Below are positions 1 to 7,611 of a DNA stretch of 64,000 nucleotides, piece after piece. How positions within the stretch are numbered: the first letter of the stretch is position 1; each line of letters opens with the position of its first letter. The position numbers and the translations under genes are program-made. Source of the stretch: Pseudomonadota bacterium (GTDB taxonomy: Bacteria; Pseudomonadota; Gammaproteobacteria; Burkholderiales; Rhodocyclaceae); assembly GCA_018261905.1 (NCBI GenBank), contig JAGTRU010000005.1:62001-126000 (forward strand), read 5' to 3'. The notes beneath the pieces are model-generated. The model saw only the letters and a list, made by a program, of their open reading frames with translations, was not told the origin of the DNA and made no database searches.

Positions 1-943
1 CGCCATACAGTGTGATCTTGCCGACCGGGGCTTGCGCCGCTTCGATGCGCGGCGTCGGGCGGATGGCGCCTTCACGGTAATCGTAGAAGCCGCGGCCGCT
101 CTTCCTGCCGTAGAAACCGGCATCGACCAGTTCCTGCTGGATGAGCGAAGGTAGAAAACGCGGGTCATGGTAGAAAGCGCGCCAGACCGAGTTGGTTACG
201 GCGAAATTGACGTCGTGGCCGATCATGTCCATGAGCTCGAACGGCCCCATGCGGAAACCGCCGGCTTCGCGCATGATGGCGTCGATGGTGGCGTAGTCGG
301 CGGCGCCTTCCTGCGCCAGGCGCAGCGCCTCGGCGTAGTAGGGGCGGGCAACGCGATTGACGATGAAGCCGGGTGTCGATTTGGCATGCACCGGCGTCTT
401 GCCCCAGGCGGCGGCCATGGCGAACAGGGTGGCGGCGACGGCCGGGTCGGTGGCCAGGCCGGAGACGATCTCGACCAGGGCCATGAGCGGGGCGGGGTTG
501 AAGAAATGCAGGCCGGCCAGGCGTTCCGGGCGCTTCAGGCCGGCGCCGATGGCGGTCACCGAGATCGACGAGGTATTGGTGCCGAAAAGGCAGTCGGGGC
601 CGACAATGGCTTCCAGGTCGGCGAACAGTTTCTGCTTGGCTTCCAGGTTTTCGACGATGGCTTCGACGACCAGCGCGGCATCGGCCAGGTCGTTCAACTG
701 CCCGGCGGCGCTCAATTGTGCGCTGGCAGCGGCGGCCGCGGCCGCCGACAGTTTGCCCTTGTCGGCCATTTTGGCGAACTGGGCGCGAATGCCGGCGACC
801 GCCTGCGCGGCGGCGCCCGGCCGGCTGTCGAGCAGCTTGACCGGGTGGCCGGCAGCGGCTACCACCTGGGCGATGCCGGCGCCCATGGCTCCGGCGCCGA
901 TGACGGCGATGACGGTAGTTGGAGGGAGGGAATGGCTGGTCAT
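1..943 (-). CDS. paaH: 3-hydroxyacyl-CoA dehydrogenase PaaH, 3' end cut by the window edge
   Basis: About 314 N-terminal residues are visible; the family is roughly 500 residues, so the C-terminus lies off the left edge. The start reads [21 protein letters not shown], with the Rossmann GxGxxG motif (GAGAMG) and the following AQVVAAAGH of NAD-dependent 3-hydroxyacyl-CoA dehydrogenases. In phenylacetate degradation this enzyme oxidises 3-hydroxyadipyl-CoA to 3-oxoadipyl-CoA in the cytoplasm. It is the last visible gene of a minus-strand paaN-paaG-paaH run, separated from paaG by an intergenic inverted repeat. The specific PaaH name (PaaC in Pseudomonas nomenclature) rests on this context; a general fatty-acid 3-hydroxyacyl-CoA dehydrogenase is the alternative. 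Confidence 0.85.
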   Translation of the reverse strand, partial: MTSHSLPPTTVIAVIGAGAMGAGIAQVVAAAGHPVKLLDSRPGAAAQAVAGIRAQFAKMADKGKLSAAAAAAASAQLSAAGQLNDLADAALVVEAIVENLEAKQKLFADLEAIVGPDCLFGTNTSSISVTAIGAGLKRPERLAGLHFFNPAPLMALVEIVSGLATDPAVAATLFAMAAAWGKTPVHAKSTPGFIVNRVARPYYAEALRLAQEGAADYATIDAIMREAGGFRMGPFELMDMIGHDVNFAVTNSVWRAFYHDPRFLPSLIQQELVDAGFYGRKSGRGFYDYREGAIRPTPRIEAAQAPVGKITLYG

Positions 944-963
944 TTTTTGGCAGTCGATTTGAA

Positions 964-1039
964 ACGCAGAGGCGCTGAGGCGCAGAGGAAAGCGCAAGGA
1001 AAAATTCGATCTTCTCTCGGCGCCTCCGCGCCTCTGCGT
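964..1039. repeat. Long imperfect inverted repeat between paaH and paaG
   Basis: The left arm at 964-987 begins ACGCAGAGGCGC and the right arm at 1016-1039 ends GCGCCTCTGCGT. The 24-nt arms pair at about 22 positions around a 28-nt loop. The same element, with different internal sequence, lies at 1856-1930 on the other side of paaG, and a shorter relative is at 43386-43501. It would form a strong hairpin in the paa transcript. Elements built from CGCAGAGG units are dispersed intergenic repeats in several betaproteobacterial genomes (from memory). Confidence 0.85.
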
Positions 1040-1048
1040 CTGATCAAA

Positions 1049-1843
1049 TTATTCACCGGAAAACCTCGGCGCACGTTTTTCCATGAAGGCGGCGACGCCT
1101 TCGGCGTAATCCGGGCTCCAGCCCAGTTCGCGCATGAAGCCGCCTTCCATCGATAGCTGCTGCTCCAGCGTGTGGCCAGGGGCGGCATGCATGGCTTGGC
1201 GGGTACGGACCAGGGCCTTGGTCGGGGCGGCGGACAGTTGTTTGGTCAGGGCGTCGATGCGGGCGGGGAATTCGGTATCCTCGATGCATTCCCAGATCAG
1301 GCCCCAGGCGGCGGCCTTTTCGGCCGGCAGCTTGTCGGCGAGCAGGGCGAGGCCCATGGCGCGCGCCATGCCGATGCGCTGCGGCAGGAACCAGGTGCCG
1401 CCAGTGTCGGGGATCAGGCCGATTTTGGAGAAAGCCTGCAGGAAGGAGGCGGACTTCATGGCGACAACCAGGTCGCAGGCCAGCGCCAACGAGGCGCCGG
1501 CCCCGGCGGCGATGCCATTGACCGCGGCGATGGTCGGCACGCGCAGGTTCTGCAGGCGCAGGATCAGCGGCTTGTAGTTGGCTTCGACGATATTGCCGAT
1601 GTCCGGCATTTTGCCGTTGATGCTGGCCATGTCCGGGTCGGCCAGATCCTGGCCGGCACAGAAGGCGCGCCCGGCACCGGTCAATACCAGGACGCGGATG
1701 CTTTTGTCGGCCTGGACATGATCGAGCGCGCTGCGCAGTTCGCCGTGCATGGCGCCGGTGAAGCTGTTCAGCTTGTCGGGGCGGTTCAGGGTGAGGCGGG
1801 CGATGCCGGCTTCGACTTCAAAGATGATGTTTGCAAAGTTCAT
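1049..1843 (-). CDS. paaG: 1,2-epoxyphenylacetyl-CoA isomerase PaaG (enoyl-CoA hydratase/isomerase family)
   Basis: This 264-residue crotonase-fold protein begins MNFANIIFEVEAGIARLTLN. It has the CoA-binding FCAGQDL and the oxyanion-hole segment GIAAGAGASLALACDL. The segment LIPDTGGTWFLPQRIG carries the catalytic Asp typical of PaaG-type isomerases rather than the Glu pair of ordinary hydratases. PaaG converts ring-1,2-epoxyphenylacetyl-CoA to the oxepin-CoA and later moves a double bond in the beta-oxidation-like steps. It lies between paaN and paaH on the same strand, and both flanking gaps hold related long inverted repeats. Length is normal for the family (about 262). Confidence 0.92.
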   Translation of the reverse strand: MNFANIIFEVEAGIARLTLNRPDKLNSFTGAMHGELRSALDHVQADKSIRVLVLTGAGRAFCAGQDLADPDMASINGKMPDIGNIVEANYKPLILRLQNLRVPTIAAVNGIAAGAGASLALACDLVVAMKSASFLQAFSKIGLIPDTGGTWFLPQRIGMARAMGLALLADKLPAEKAAAWGLIWECIEDTEFPARIDALTKQLSAAPTKALVRTRQAMHAAPGHTLEQQLSMEGGFMRELGWSPDYAEGVAAFMEKRAPRFSGE

Positions 1844-1855
1844 AAATGCCTTTCG

Positions 1856-1930
1856 ACGCAGAGGCGCTGAGACGCGGAGAAAATCGAAGGAAATGGTTTT
1901 GCTTTCCTCGGCGTCTCGGCGCCTCTGCGT
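1856..1930. repeat. Long inverted repeat between paaG and paaN
   Basis: The arms are 1856-1879 (begins ACGCAGAGGCGC) and 1907-1930 (ends GCGCCTCTGCGT), around a 27-nt A/T-richer loop. It belongs to the same family as 964-1039. Being intercistronic it may limit or stabilise parts of the paa mRNA; that role is inference. Confidence 0.85.
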
Positions 1931-1941
1931 TTCAATAACAG

Positions 1942-3609
1942 TTAAACGTGGTAGCGGCGCTGGACAACGACGAAGCGGTTGGCGACGAAGGCGGCATCGG
2001 CGTAGGACGCATTGGCCGCCGGATTGCCACCGGTGCCGTGGTAATCGGAATAGGCCGTGGACTGATTGACGAAAACGCCGCCGCTCAGGTTGATCGACAG
2101 GGCCACCTTGGAGCGTTGGGTGGCGGCGGTCATGGCGTCGATGACTTCGGGTTTGGTCGAGTAAATGCCGGTTGTCAGCGCGCCGTGCGTGGCGACGATG
2201 CGCTCCGACAGGGCGATGGCCGCCGCGGTGTCGGCGACCTTGACGATGAAACTGATCGGACCGAAGCGCTCCTCCATGTAGGCCTGCTCGTCGGCCGCAT
2301 CGCAGGCGAGGAGGACCGGGGTGCGCACCTCGGCCTTGGGGAATTCCGGGTTGGCGAGCTGCGTAGACGCGAGGACGACCTTGCCCAGTTCGCCGCTATC
2401 GGCCAGTTGAATGCGCTGCAGCGTATCGGCCGATTGCACGGCGCCGAGCACGGCGTGGGCGACTTCCGGCTTGGCGAGGAAGCCGGAGATGGCGCCGGCC
2501 AGGTCGGCGCATACCGTATCGTAGGACTTGTGACCATCGTCGGTTTCGATGCCGCCAGCCGGCACGAAGATGGCCTGCGAGGTGGTGCACATCTGGCCGG
2601 AATAGAGCGACAGGGTGAAGGCCAGGTTGCGCAGCATCGCCTGGTAGGCGTCGGTCGAGTCGATGACGATGTTGTTGACCCCGGCCAGCTCGGCATAGAC
2701 GCGGGCCTGCCGGCAATGGTCGATGAGCCACTGGCCGAAGACGTTGCCGCCGGTGAAATCAACCGACTTGACCGCCGGGTGGGTGACCAGGGCTTGCGTC
2801 GTGGCGCGCTCGGCAGCGACACACAGCGTGACCAGGTTGGGATCGATGCCGTTTTCGGCCAACACGGCGCGGATGGTCTTGACCGTGATGGCGGCCGGCA
2901 GGATGGCGTTGCCGTGCGGCTTGACGATGACGGCGTTGCCGGTGGCCAGCGCTGCGAACAGGCCGGGATAGGTATTCCAGGTCGGGAAGGTGCCGCAGCC
3001 GACGACGACGCCGACGCCATGGCCGACCAGTTCAAAGTGTTTCTTCATCACCAGCGGCGGGTTCTTGCCCTGCGGCTTTTCCCAGATCGCTTCGCCGGGC
3101 ACGAATTTCATTTCGCGGTAGGCGTAGGCGACGGCCTCCAGGCCACGCTCCTGGGCATGTGGGGCGCCGGCCTGGAAGGCCATCATCCAGCCCTGGCCGG
3201 TAGTCATCATCACGGCGTGGGCGAGTTCGAAGCTCTGCTGGTTAAGGCGCGACAAGATTTCCAGGCAGATGCCGGTGCGCCCGTCGGCGCCAGCCTTCTG
3301 CCAGCCGGTCATGGCCTGCTGGCCGGCGGCGATCAACGCGGCGTGATCGCAGACCGGATAGTGCACGTTCAGATCGATGCCGTAGGGCGACTGCTCGCCA
3401 CCCAGCCAGCCGCTCTGGCCCGGCTGGTCGAGTTCGAGGTTTTTGCCGAGGCGGGCTGCGAAGGCCTGCTTGCCGTCTTCGGCAGCCGTTTCGCCGTAGC
3501 TCTTCGGGCTCGGCATCTCGTTATAGGCCGCCCAGTAGCAGCGGGTGTGGATGGCGTTGAGGGCGCCGTCGAGCGTGGCGCGGTGCTTTTCCAGTAGCGG
3601 ATGGGTCAT
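1942..3609 (-). CDS. paaN: Phenylacetate degradation aldehyde dehydrogenase PaaN
   Basis: A 555-residue aldehyde-dehydrogenase-superfamily protein. It shows the cofactor region FPTWNTYPGLFAALATGNA, a catalytic-Glu segment AELAGVNNIVI and a nucleophile-Cys segment SLYSGQMCTTSQ. This divergent ALDH type without a MaoC domain matches the PaaN family, thought to oxidise the semialdehyde formed on opening of oxepin-CoA. The start chosen is ATG 3609 (MTHPLLEKHR), with CTGGAG about 8 nt upstream; an ATG at 3660 has no such site and would add 17 unrelated residues. It is the first gene of the visible minus-strand paa operon and diverges from the diiron oxygenase gene across a 377-bp control region. 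Confidence 0.88.
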   Translation of the reverse strand: MTHPLLEKHRATLDGALNAIHTRCYWAAYNEMPSPKSYGETAAEDGKQAFAARLGKNLELDQPGQSGWLGGEQSPYGIDLNVHYPVCDHAALIAAGQQAMTGWQKAGADGRTGICLEILSRLNQQSFELAHAVMMTTGQGWMMAFQAGAPHAQERGLEAVAYAYREMKFVPGEAIWEKPQGKNPPLVMKKHFELVGHGVGVVVGCGTFPTWNTYPGLFAALATGNAVIVKPHGNAILPAAITVKTIRAVLAENGIDPNLVTLCVAAERATTQALVTHPAVKSVDFTGGNVFGQWLIDHCRQARVYAELAGVNNIVIDSTDAYQAMLRNLAFTLSLYSGQMCTTSQAIFVPAGGIETDDGHKSYDTVCADLAGAISGFLAKPEVAHAVLGAVQSADTLQRIQLADSGELGKVVLASTQLANPEFPKAEVRTPVLLACDAADEQAYMEERFGPISFIVKVADTAAAIALSERIVATHGALTTGIYSTKPEVIDAMTAATQRSKVALSINLSGGVFVNQSTAYSDYHGTGGNPAANASYADAAFVANRFVVVQRRYHV

Positions 3610-3672
3610 CGATATCTCCAGGGGCGATTGTTCTTGCGGCAGGTGCTCGTTGAATGGCACCGATTTGACTGA

Positions 3673-3701
3673 ACGATACGAACTAAGTTTGTAAAAGTCA
3701 A
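3673..3701 (-). promoter_or_regulatory. Putative sigma-70 promoter of paaN-paaG-paaH
   Basis: Read on the minus strand, TTGACT (3701-3696) is followed by a 17-bp spacer and TATCGT (3678-3673). The -10 hexamer is embedded in an ACGATAC box (3673-3679), and an inverted copy, GTATCGT, lies just upstream of the -35 (3708-3714). A repressor bound to both boxes would cover the promoter. Spacing and sequence are read directly; use is inferred. Confidence 0.5.
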
Positions 3702-3714
3702 ATTAAAGTATCGT
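3673..3714. promoter_or_regulatory. Inverted ACGATAC / GTATCGT operator pair in the paa control region
   Basis: ACGATAC at 3673-3679 and GTATCGT at 3708-3714 form a perfect 7-bp inverted pair, 35 bp centre to centre. They flank the paaN promoter. CGATAC-type boxes recur at 3869-3874, upstream of the diiron oxygenase gene, and at 11922-11959, upstream of livH, which suggests one regulator for all three. TetR-type PaaR proteins control paa genes in related bacteria, but no regulator gene is in this window. Confidence 0.5.
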
Positions 3715-3724
3715 AAAAATGTTC

Positions 3725-3761
3725 TATAACGAATGTTACGAATAGCGGTAGTTGTTACGAA
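3725..3761. repeat. Direct repeats of a 9-mer (consensus TRTWACGAA) in the paa control region
   Basis: TATAACGAA (3725-3733) is followed at once by TGTTACGAA (3734-3742), and an identical TGTTACGAA sits at 3753-3761, exactly 19 bp after the second. The spacing is close to two helical turns, as for activator sites. The surrounding 3661-3880 region is strikingly AT-rich against its neighbours. Confidence 0.5.
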
Positions 3762-3868
3762 AAATAAAAAATATACAAAAAAAACAAGGTGATATGATTT
3801 TTTGCATGTGAATACTGGTTTGTTATTCTGAAATGAGGAAATTGTTTCTCATTGTTGTTTTGATGATG

Positions 3869-3912
3869 CGATACAAAATATGTTGACAGTTGTTATGGCA
3901 ATGTATCACTAT
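3869..3912 (+). promoter_or_regulatory. Putative promoter and CGATACAAAA box for the diiron oxygenase operon
   Basis: CGATACAAAATATG (3869-3882) runs straight into a perfect -35 TTGACA (3883-3888). The -10 is poor: the best candidate, CACTAT (3907-3912), sits 18 bp downstream. A good -35 with a weak -10 fits a regulated promoter. The box matches one arm of the livH operator (CGATACAAAA). Confidence 0.45.
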
Positions 3913-3986
3913 GCATTCCATGCCGTCCGGTCTGCCGGGGGCTTGCCAAACCAAGGAATGAACCCTTACCCAAGAGGAGATGAAAT

Positions 3987-5015
3987 ATGTCCAGCCATAA
4001 GGAACGTTTTGCCGACAAGATGGAATTCCCGCCGGAAATCCAGCAACCGAACATCTATCCGCTGTCCTGGAATGTGAAGACCAAGAAGTTGCAGGAAGTC
4101 TGGGAAGCCTCGCTGCGCGAGAACTGGGATCCGGAAAAGCTGCCCTGGGATACACTCGATGTAGACAGCTACACTTGGGAAGAGCGCGAATCCATTGCCT
4201 ACTGGTGGAGCCTGCTCTCGGTATTTGATGCTTCCGCGCCGCCGGTCTTTGCCGAAGCGCTGATCAAGACCTATGAAGTGCACGAGGAAGATCCGGTGCG
4301 CAAGTGCTTCTTCTCGGTGACCCGCGACGAGCAGAACCACGAAATCATGTGCGGCTTGGCCATCACCAAGCTGCTCGGCCATCCGGACCCGATCACCTAC
4401 GAGCCGAAGACCGAACTCGGCAAGCGCCTGCAGAAGAACGTCAAGTGGCTGTACTTCAATGGCGCCCGCTACTGGACCGGCTACAAGCAGGCGGTGCCCA
4501 AGTACGACCTGGCGGTGCTGTTCAGCTCCTTTTTGATGGGCGAAATCGCTGCCGCTACCATCTTCAAGCAGATGTTCGACAACTCCCGCGAAGCCGTCTT
4601 CAAGGAAGGCTTCAAGAACATCGGCCGCGATGAAGGCCGCCACATGGCGATCTGCATGGCCGTCATGGAGCGCGACTACCCGGGCCTCAAGGACGAAACC
4701 AAGGCCGTGGTTACCAAGCAGATCCGCGCCGGCTACCTGTTCCTCTCCGCCGTGCTGTTCGAGCCGCCGATGGAATTCTGGGACCTGCCGGAAGACTTCA
4801 TCGCCAACCAGCGCGAAGGCGAGGAAGTGGCCCGCGGCGCCGGTTTCGGCATCCCCAGTTACGAGGCCAAGCTGGAAAACTGGAAGAACGCGATGATCAA
4901 CCTGAAGGGCGTGCTCGACAAATACAACATCCCCTTCCCGGCGATTCCGGAAGTCGGCATCACCGGCCAGGAAGTTTCCGAGATCGACATGGCCGACATC
5001 ATCCCGGTCTTCTAA
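3987..5015 (+). CDS. Ferritin-like diiron oxygenase component, substrate unknown
   Basis: A 342-residue soluble protein with the two-helix-pair ligand pattern of class-I diiron carboxylate enzymes. ExxH occurs in RDEQNHE (about residue 115) and again in RDEGRHM (about residue 215), with accompanying Glu residues in EALIKTYEVHEED and in MGEIAAATIF. Both iron sites are therefore intact. The length resembles R2-like oxidases and acyl-ACP desaturases. It is shorter than BoxB and phenol or toluene hydroxylase alpha subunits, and no small effector protein is nearby. AGGAGA precedes ATG 3987. A ferredoxin-type reductase follows after 92 bp, so the pair probably forms a two-component oxygenase. Its divergence from paaN, with shared operator boxes, suggests an aromatic substrate (inference). 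Confidence 0.7.
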   Translation: MSSHKERFADKMEFPPEIQQPNIYPLSWNVKTKKLQEVWEASLRENWDPEKLPWDTLDVDSYTWEERESIAYWWSLLSVFDASAPPVFAEALIKTYEVHEEDPVRKCFFSVTRDEQNHEIMCGLAITKLLGHPDPITYEPKTELGKRLQKNVKWLYFNGARYWTGYKQAVPKYDLAVLFSSFLMGEIAAATIFKQMFDNSREAVFKEGFKNIGRDEGRHMAICMAVMERDYPGLKDETKAVVTKQIRAGYLFLSAVLFEPPMEFWDLPEDFIANQREGEEVARGAGFGIPSYEAKLENWKNAMINLKGVLDKYNIPFPAIPEVGITGQEVSEIDMADIIPVF

Positions 5016-5040
5016 AGTGAATTGAGCAGTCCCTTGCTCC

Positions 5041-5067
5041 GGCCGGCCTTCCGCAAGGGGGCCGGCC
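5041..5067 (+). other. GC-rich hairpin between oxygenase and reductase genes
   Basis: GGCCGGCC (5041-5048) is repeated at 5060-5067, giving an 8-bp perfect stem with an 11-nt loop. No T-run follows, so it is more likely an mRNA-processing or attenuating hairpin than a full terminator. It could lower reductase expression relative to the oxygenase. Confidence 0.5.
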
Positions 5068-5107
5068 TTGCCGCAACAGAGAAATCAAAAAAGAAGGAAG
5101 AGACAAA

Positions 5108-6157
5108 ATGGCGAAGATCATCATGCAGCCGTCCGGTAAGTCGGTGGATTGCGCCTACGGCGACACCGTGCTGATGGCCCTGGAAAAATCCGGTTACGCG
5201 CTGCCCAACAACTGCCGTGCCGGCGCCTGCGGCGAATGCAAGGTCAAGGTGACGAGCGGCCAGTTCGACCAGGGCATCGTGCTCGACATGGCCCTGTCTC
5301 AGGACGAGCGCCGCCAGGGCTACGGCCTGATGTGCATGGCCAAGCCGATTTCCGACGAGATCGTCATCGAGTGGGGCACCGAAGATGCCCGGCCGAAACT
5401 TTTTCCGCCGCGCGAGAACGCGCTGTTCGTGGTGGTCGACAAGCGCCAGATCGCCGCCCGCGTGGTTGAACTGCGTCTGCGTCCGGTCGGCCAGGCGATC
5501 CGCTACTGGCCGGGGCAGTACGTGACGATCGGCGATCCGCGCGCCAATATTCCGGCCCGCGCCTATTCCATTTCCAACGCACCGCGCCCGGATGGCGAAC
5601 TGGTGCTGCAGGTGGCCCGGGCCGATAGTGGCGTGACCAGCAACTGGGTGCACGAACAGCTGCAGATCGGCGACAACATCAAGGTTTCCGGCGCCTACGG
5701 CACCTTCATCGGCGATCCGGCGGTTGATACCCCGGTGCTCTGCCTGGCCGCCGGCACCGGTCTGGCGCCGATCCTGGCGCTGGGCGAAGCCGCCTTGCGG
5801 CGCGGCTTCAAAAAGCCGGTGACGATGATTTTCTCGGCGCGCAGTCGCGAAGATATCTACGCCCAGGGCATGATGGCCTGGTGGCGGACCAAGCATCGCA
5901 ATTTCGACTACAAGATCACGCTGACCCGCGAACAGGCCGAAGGCTATCTCGCCGGCCGCATCGATGTCGTGCTGCCCAAGCTCTTTCCCGACTTGTCGAA
6001 ACACACGGTATTCATCGCCGGCAGCCCGGAATTCGTCGACACCTGCGTTGCCGCCGTCAAGGCACAGGGCGCCCGGCCCGAGACGATCTATACCGAAGGC
6101 TTCTTCGCCCAGCAACAGCCGGTGGTGGCCGACGCCGAGCATCTGTTGCCGGCCTGA
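5108..6157 (+). CDS. [2Fe-2S] ferredoxin-FAD/NAD(P)H oxidoreductase of the diiron oxygenase
   Basis: A 349-residue electron-transfer protein. The N-terminal plant-type ferredoxin domain has cluster ligands C36, C41, C44 (NCRAGACGECKVKV) and C76 (LMCMAKP). Next comes a flavin-binding domain with RAYSISNAP, then a nucleotide-binding domain with LAAGTGLAPIL. This order matches phenol hydroxylase P5, MmoC and related reductases. It would pass electrons from NAD(P)H to the upstream diiron protein. AAGGAAG lies upstream of ATG 5108. The gene ends 13 bp from the convergent gene at 6171. Confidence 0.85.
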   Translation: MAKIIMQPSGKSVDCAYGDTVLMALEKSGYALPNNCRAGACGECKVKVTSGQFDQGIVLDMALSQDERRQGYGLMCMAKPISDEIVIEWGTEDARPKLFPPRENALFVVVDKRQIAARVVELRLRPVGQAIRYWPGQYVTIGDPRANIPARAYSISNAPRPDGELVLQVARADSGVTSNWVHEQLQIGDNIKVSGAYGTFIGDPAVDTPVLCLAAGTGLAPILALGEAALRRGFKKPVTMIFSARSREDIYAQGMMAWWRTKHRNFDYKITLTREQAEGYLAGRIDVVLPKLFPDLSKHTVFIAGSPEFVDTCVAAVKAQGARPETIYTEGFFAQQQPVVADAEHLLPA

Positions 6158-6170
6158 TGCCCGGTCGGAC

Positions 6171-7196
6171 CTAATCGGCCGCTGGCGCCTCCGCCAGCCC
6201 CAGGTACTGGCGGGCGGCGCGAACCCAGAGGGCGGTCAGGGTTTCTTCGATTGCTGGTGCGCCAAGTTGCGGATTGCCCGCCCGTTTCTCGGTGTAGGCA
6301 GCGACGATGGCGGCCGGCGTCGCCCCGGCGAGGGTGTCGAAACTGCCGAACCCGGCGTCGATCAAGGTGATGGCCACGGCGCCATTGACGCCGCGCAGCG
6401 TCATCAGCGCCGCTTGTTGCGCCCACTGGCTCAATTGCTGGCGCTCGGTGCCGAGCAGCGCTTCCAGGTAGGCCTGGGCCCGGACCCGGGTGCCGAGCTG
6501 CAGGAACTCGCCGATCGAGTAGATGCCGGCCCCTTCCATCGCCTTGGCCTGCTCGCCAGTGATGCCGGCGAGCGCGGCAATCGGCAGTTCGGGCTGGAAC
6601 ATACCGGACGACCAGACGCCGGCCAGATCGTTGCGCGGTACCGGGACGATTTCCATGGCCAGGCGGGAAACCGCCGCCGCTTCGATATTGTCGCCCGGCT
6701 GAATGAACCGGTACTCGATGCTGCCGACCGGCGAAACCTGGACAAAGACGCTGGCATCGAGCTTCAATTGGCGGACGGCAAAGTTGGACATCGAATTGTG
6801 CATGCTCGCCATCCGTTGCTGCAGTTCATCGACCGATTGCTGCACGGCACTGGCGAAATCGTCCGGTGCCGACGGGCGCTGGACCAGCGTATCGATGCGG
6901 CTTTGCAGCGCCAGGTTGTCGCTGCGCAGTTTGGCCAGTTCGCGCTTCAGTTGATCGATGATGTTCAGCAGGTTCTTGCGTTCGTCGGCGCCGAGCGGCG
7001 ACTCGTCGGCGCTGCCGATCGGGGTGAAGATGCCGTTGATGCCATCGACCTTGACGATACGCTCATTACCGATACGGCTGATCTTGCTCAGATCCAGGTT
7101 GCTGGCGAGCAGGCTGGTGTCCCGGGGGGCGGCAGCATCTTTTGCGACAGCCTGGCGCGGGGTCGAGCGGCGGGGATTCTTGCCTGAGGTGGCCAT
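6171..7196 (-). CDS. Uncharacterised coiled-coil and helix-hairpin-helix protein of the subtilase cluster
   Basis: 341 residues with no signal peptide or membrane segment. Residues about 70-140 form a predicted coiled coil (DERKNLLNIIDQLKRELAKL onward). A central beta-rich stretch includes SVFVQVSPVGSIEYRFIQP. The C-terminal half looks like two helix-hairpin-helix units (AGITGEQAKAMEGAGIYSIG and LRGVNGAVAITLIDAGFGSF), similar to DUF4332-type domains that usually bind nucleic acid or mediate protein contacts. It is the last gene of a four-partner minus-strand operon with a subtilisin and three related small proteins. I do not recognise a specific function; an adaptor role is a guess. Confidence 0.6.
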   Translation of the reverse strand: MATSGKNPRRSTPRQAVAKDAAAPRDTSLLASNLDLSKISRIGNERIVKVDGINGIFTPIGSADESPLGADERKNLLNIIDQLKRELAKLRSDNLALQSRIDTLVQRPSAPDDFASAVQQSVDELQQRMASMHNSMSNFAVRQLKLDASVFVQVSPVGSIEYRFIQPGDNIEAAAVSRLAMEIVPVPRNDLAGVWSSGMFQPELPIAALAGITGEQAKAMEGAGIYSIGEFLQLGTRVRAQAYLEALLGTERQQLSQWAQQAALMTLRGVNGAVAITLIDAGFGSFDTLAGATPAAIVAAYTEKRAGNPQLGAPAIEETLTALWVRAARQYLGLAEAPAAD

Positions 7197-7207
7197 GGCG
7201 TACGCTT

Positions 7208-7609
7208 TCAGGGTTCAGTCGGCAAAGCCGGACGGAGGATCGCCGCATCCTGCGGCGCCAGGGTGAGCGAAACTTTGAAGCTGCTCGCCGCGCTGTAGCC
7301 AAAGAGGCTGACGGCCAGCGGGTTGACCAGCCGGCAGTCAAGGCGGACGCCAGCCGCGCCGGCTTGCTCTTTGGCGATTCGGGTGACGCTGGCGGCCATT
7401 TCGAAGTCGACTTTGATTTCGCCAAAGGTGTACCACAGCGGCGGCAGGGCAATGCCGCCCTGCGGTGTCTTGACATAGCTGCTGACGCGCGCCTGGGCGT
7501 CTTCGTCGAGCTGGCGCTGGGCCTGGGTGACGCCGTTCGCCACCTCGGCCAACAGGCTGCCAAGCGAAGCCTGTTGGCCGAGGGGCAGGGTCGAAGCGTA
7601 ACCGGTCAT
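7208..7609 (-). CDS. Small uncharacterised protein related to the two genes upstream of it
   Basis: 133 residues starting MTGYASTLPLGQQ at ATG 7609, two bases after the stop of the preceding gene, so the two are probably translationally coupled. An amphipathic helix (ASLGSLLAEVANGVTQAQRQ) is followed by a beta-rich part beginning LPPLWYTFGEIKVDFEMAAS. The same layout, a helix with an AQ/SQ..L motif and then a P..Y.(F/W) strand, occurs in the 304- and 336-residue neighbours. This makes it a short paralogue lacking their C-terminal Ig-like part. The pattern recalls DUF2589 proteins, an unverified resemblance. Probably cytoplasmic. Confidence 0.6.
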   Translation of the reverse strand: MTGYASTLPLGQQASLGSLLAEVANGVTQAQRQLDEDAQARVSSYVKTPQGGIALPPLWYTFGEIKVDFEMAASVTRIAKEQAGAAGVRLDCRLVNPLAVSLFGYSAASSFKVSLTLAPQDAAILRPALPTEP

Positions 7610-7611
7610 GC

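Noticed and set aside
3893-3915. Sigma-54 promoter upstream of the diiron oxygenase
   Set aside because: A TGGCA is followed by a TGC, but the GG-to-GC distance is 14 bp and not the required 10 bp.
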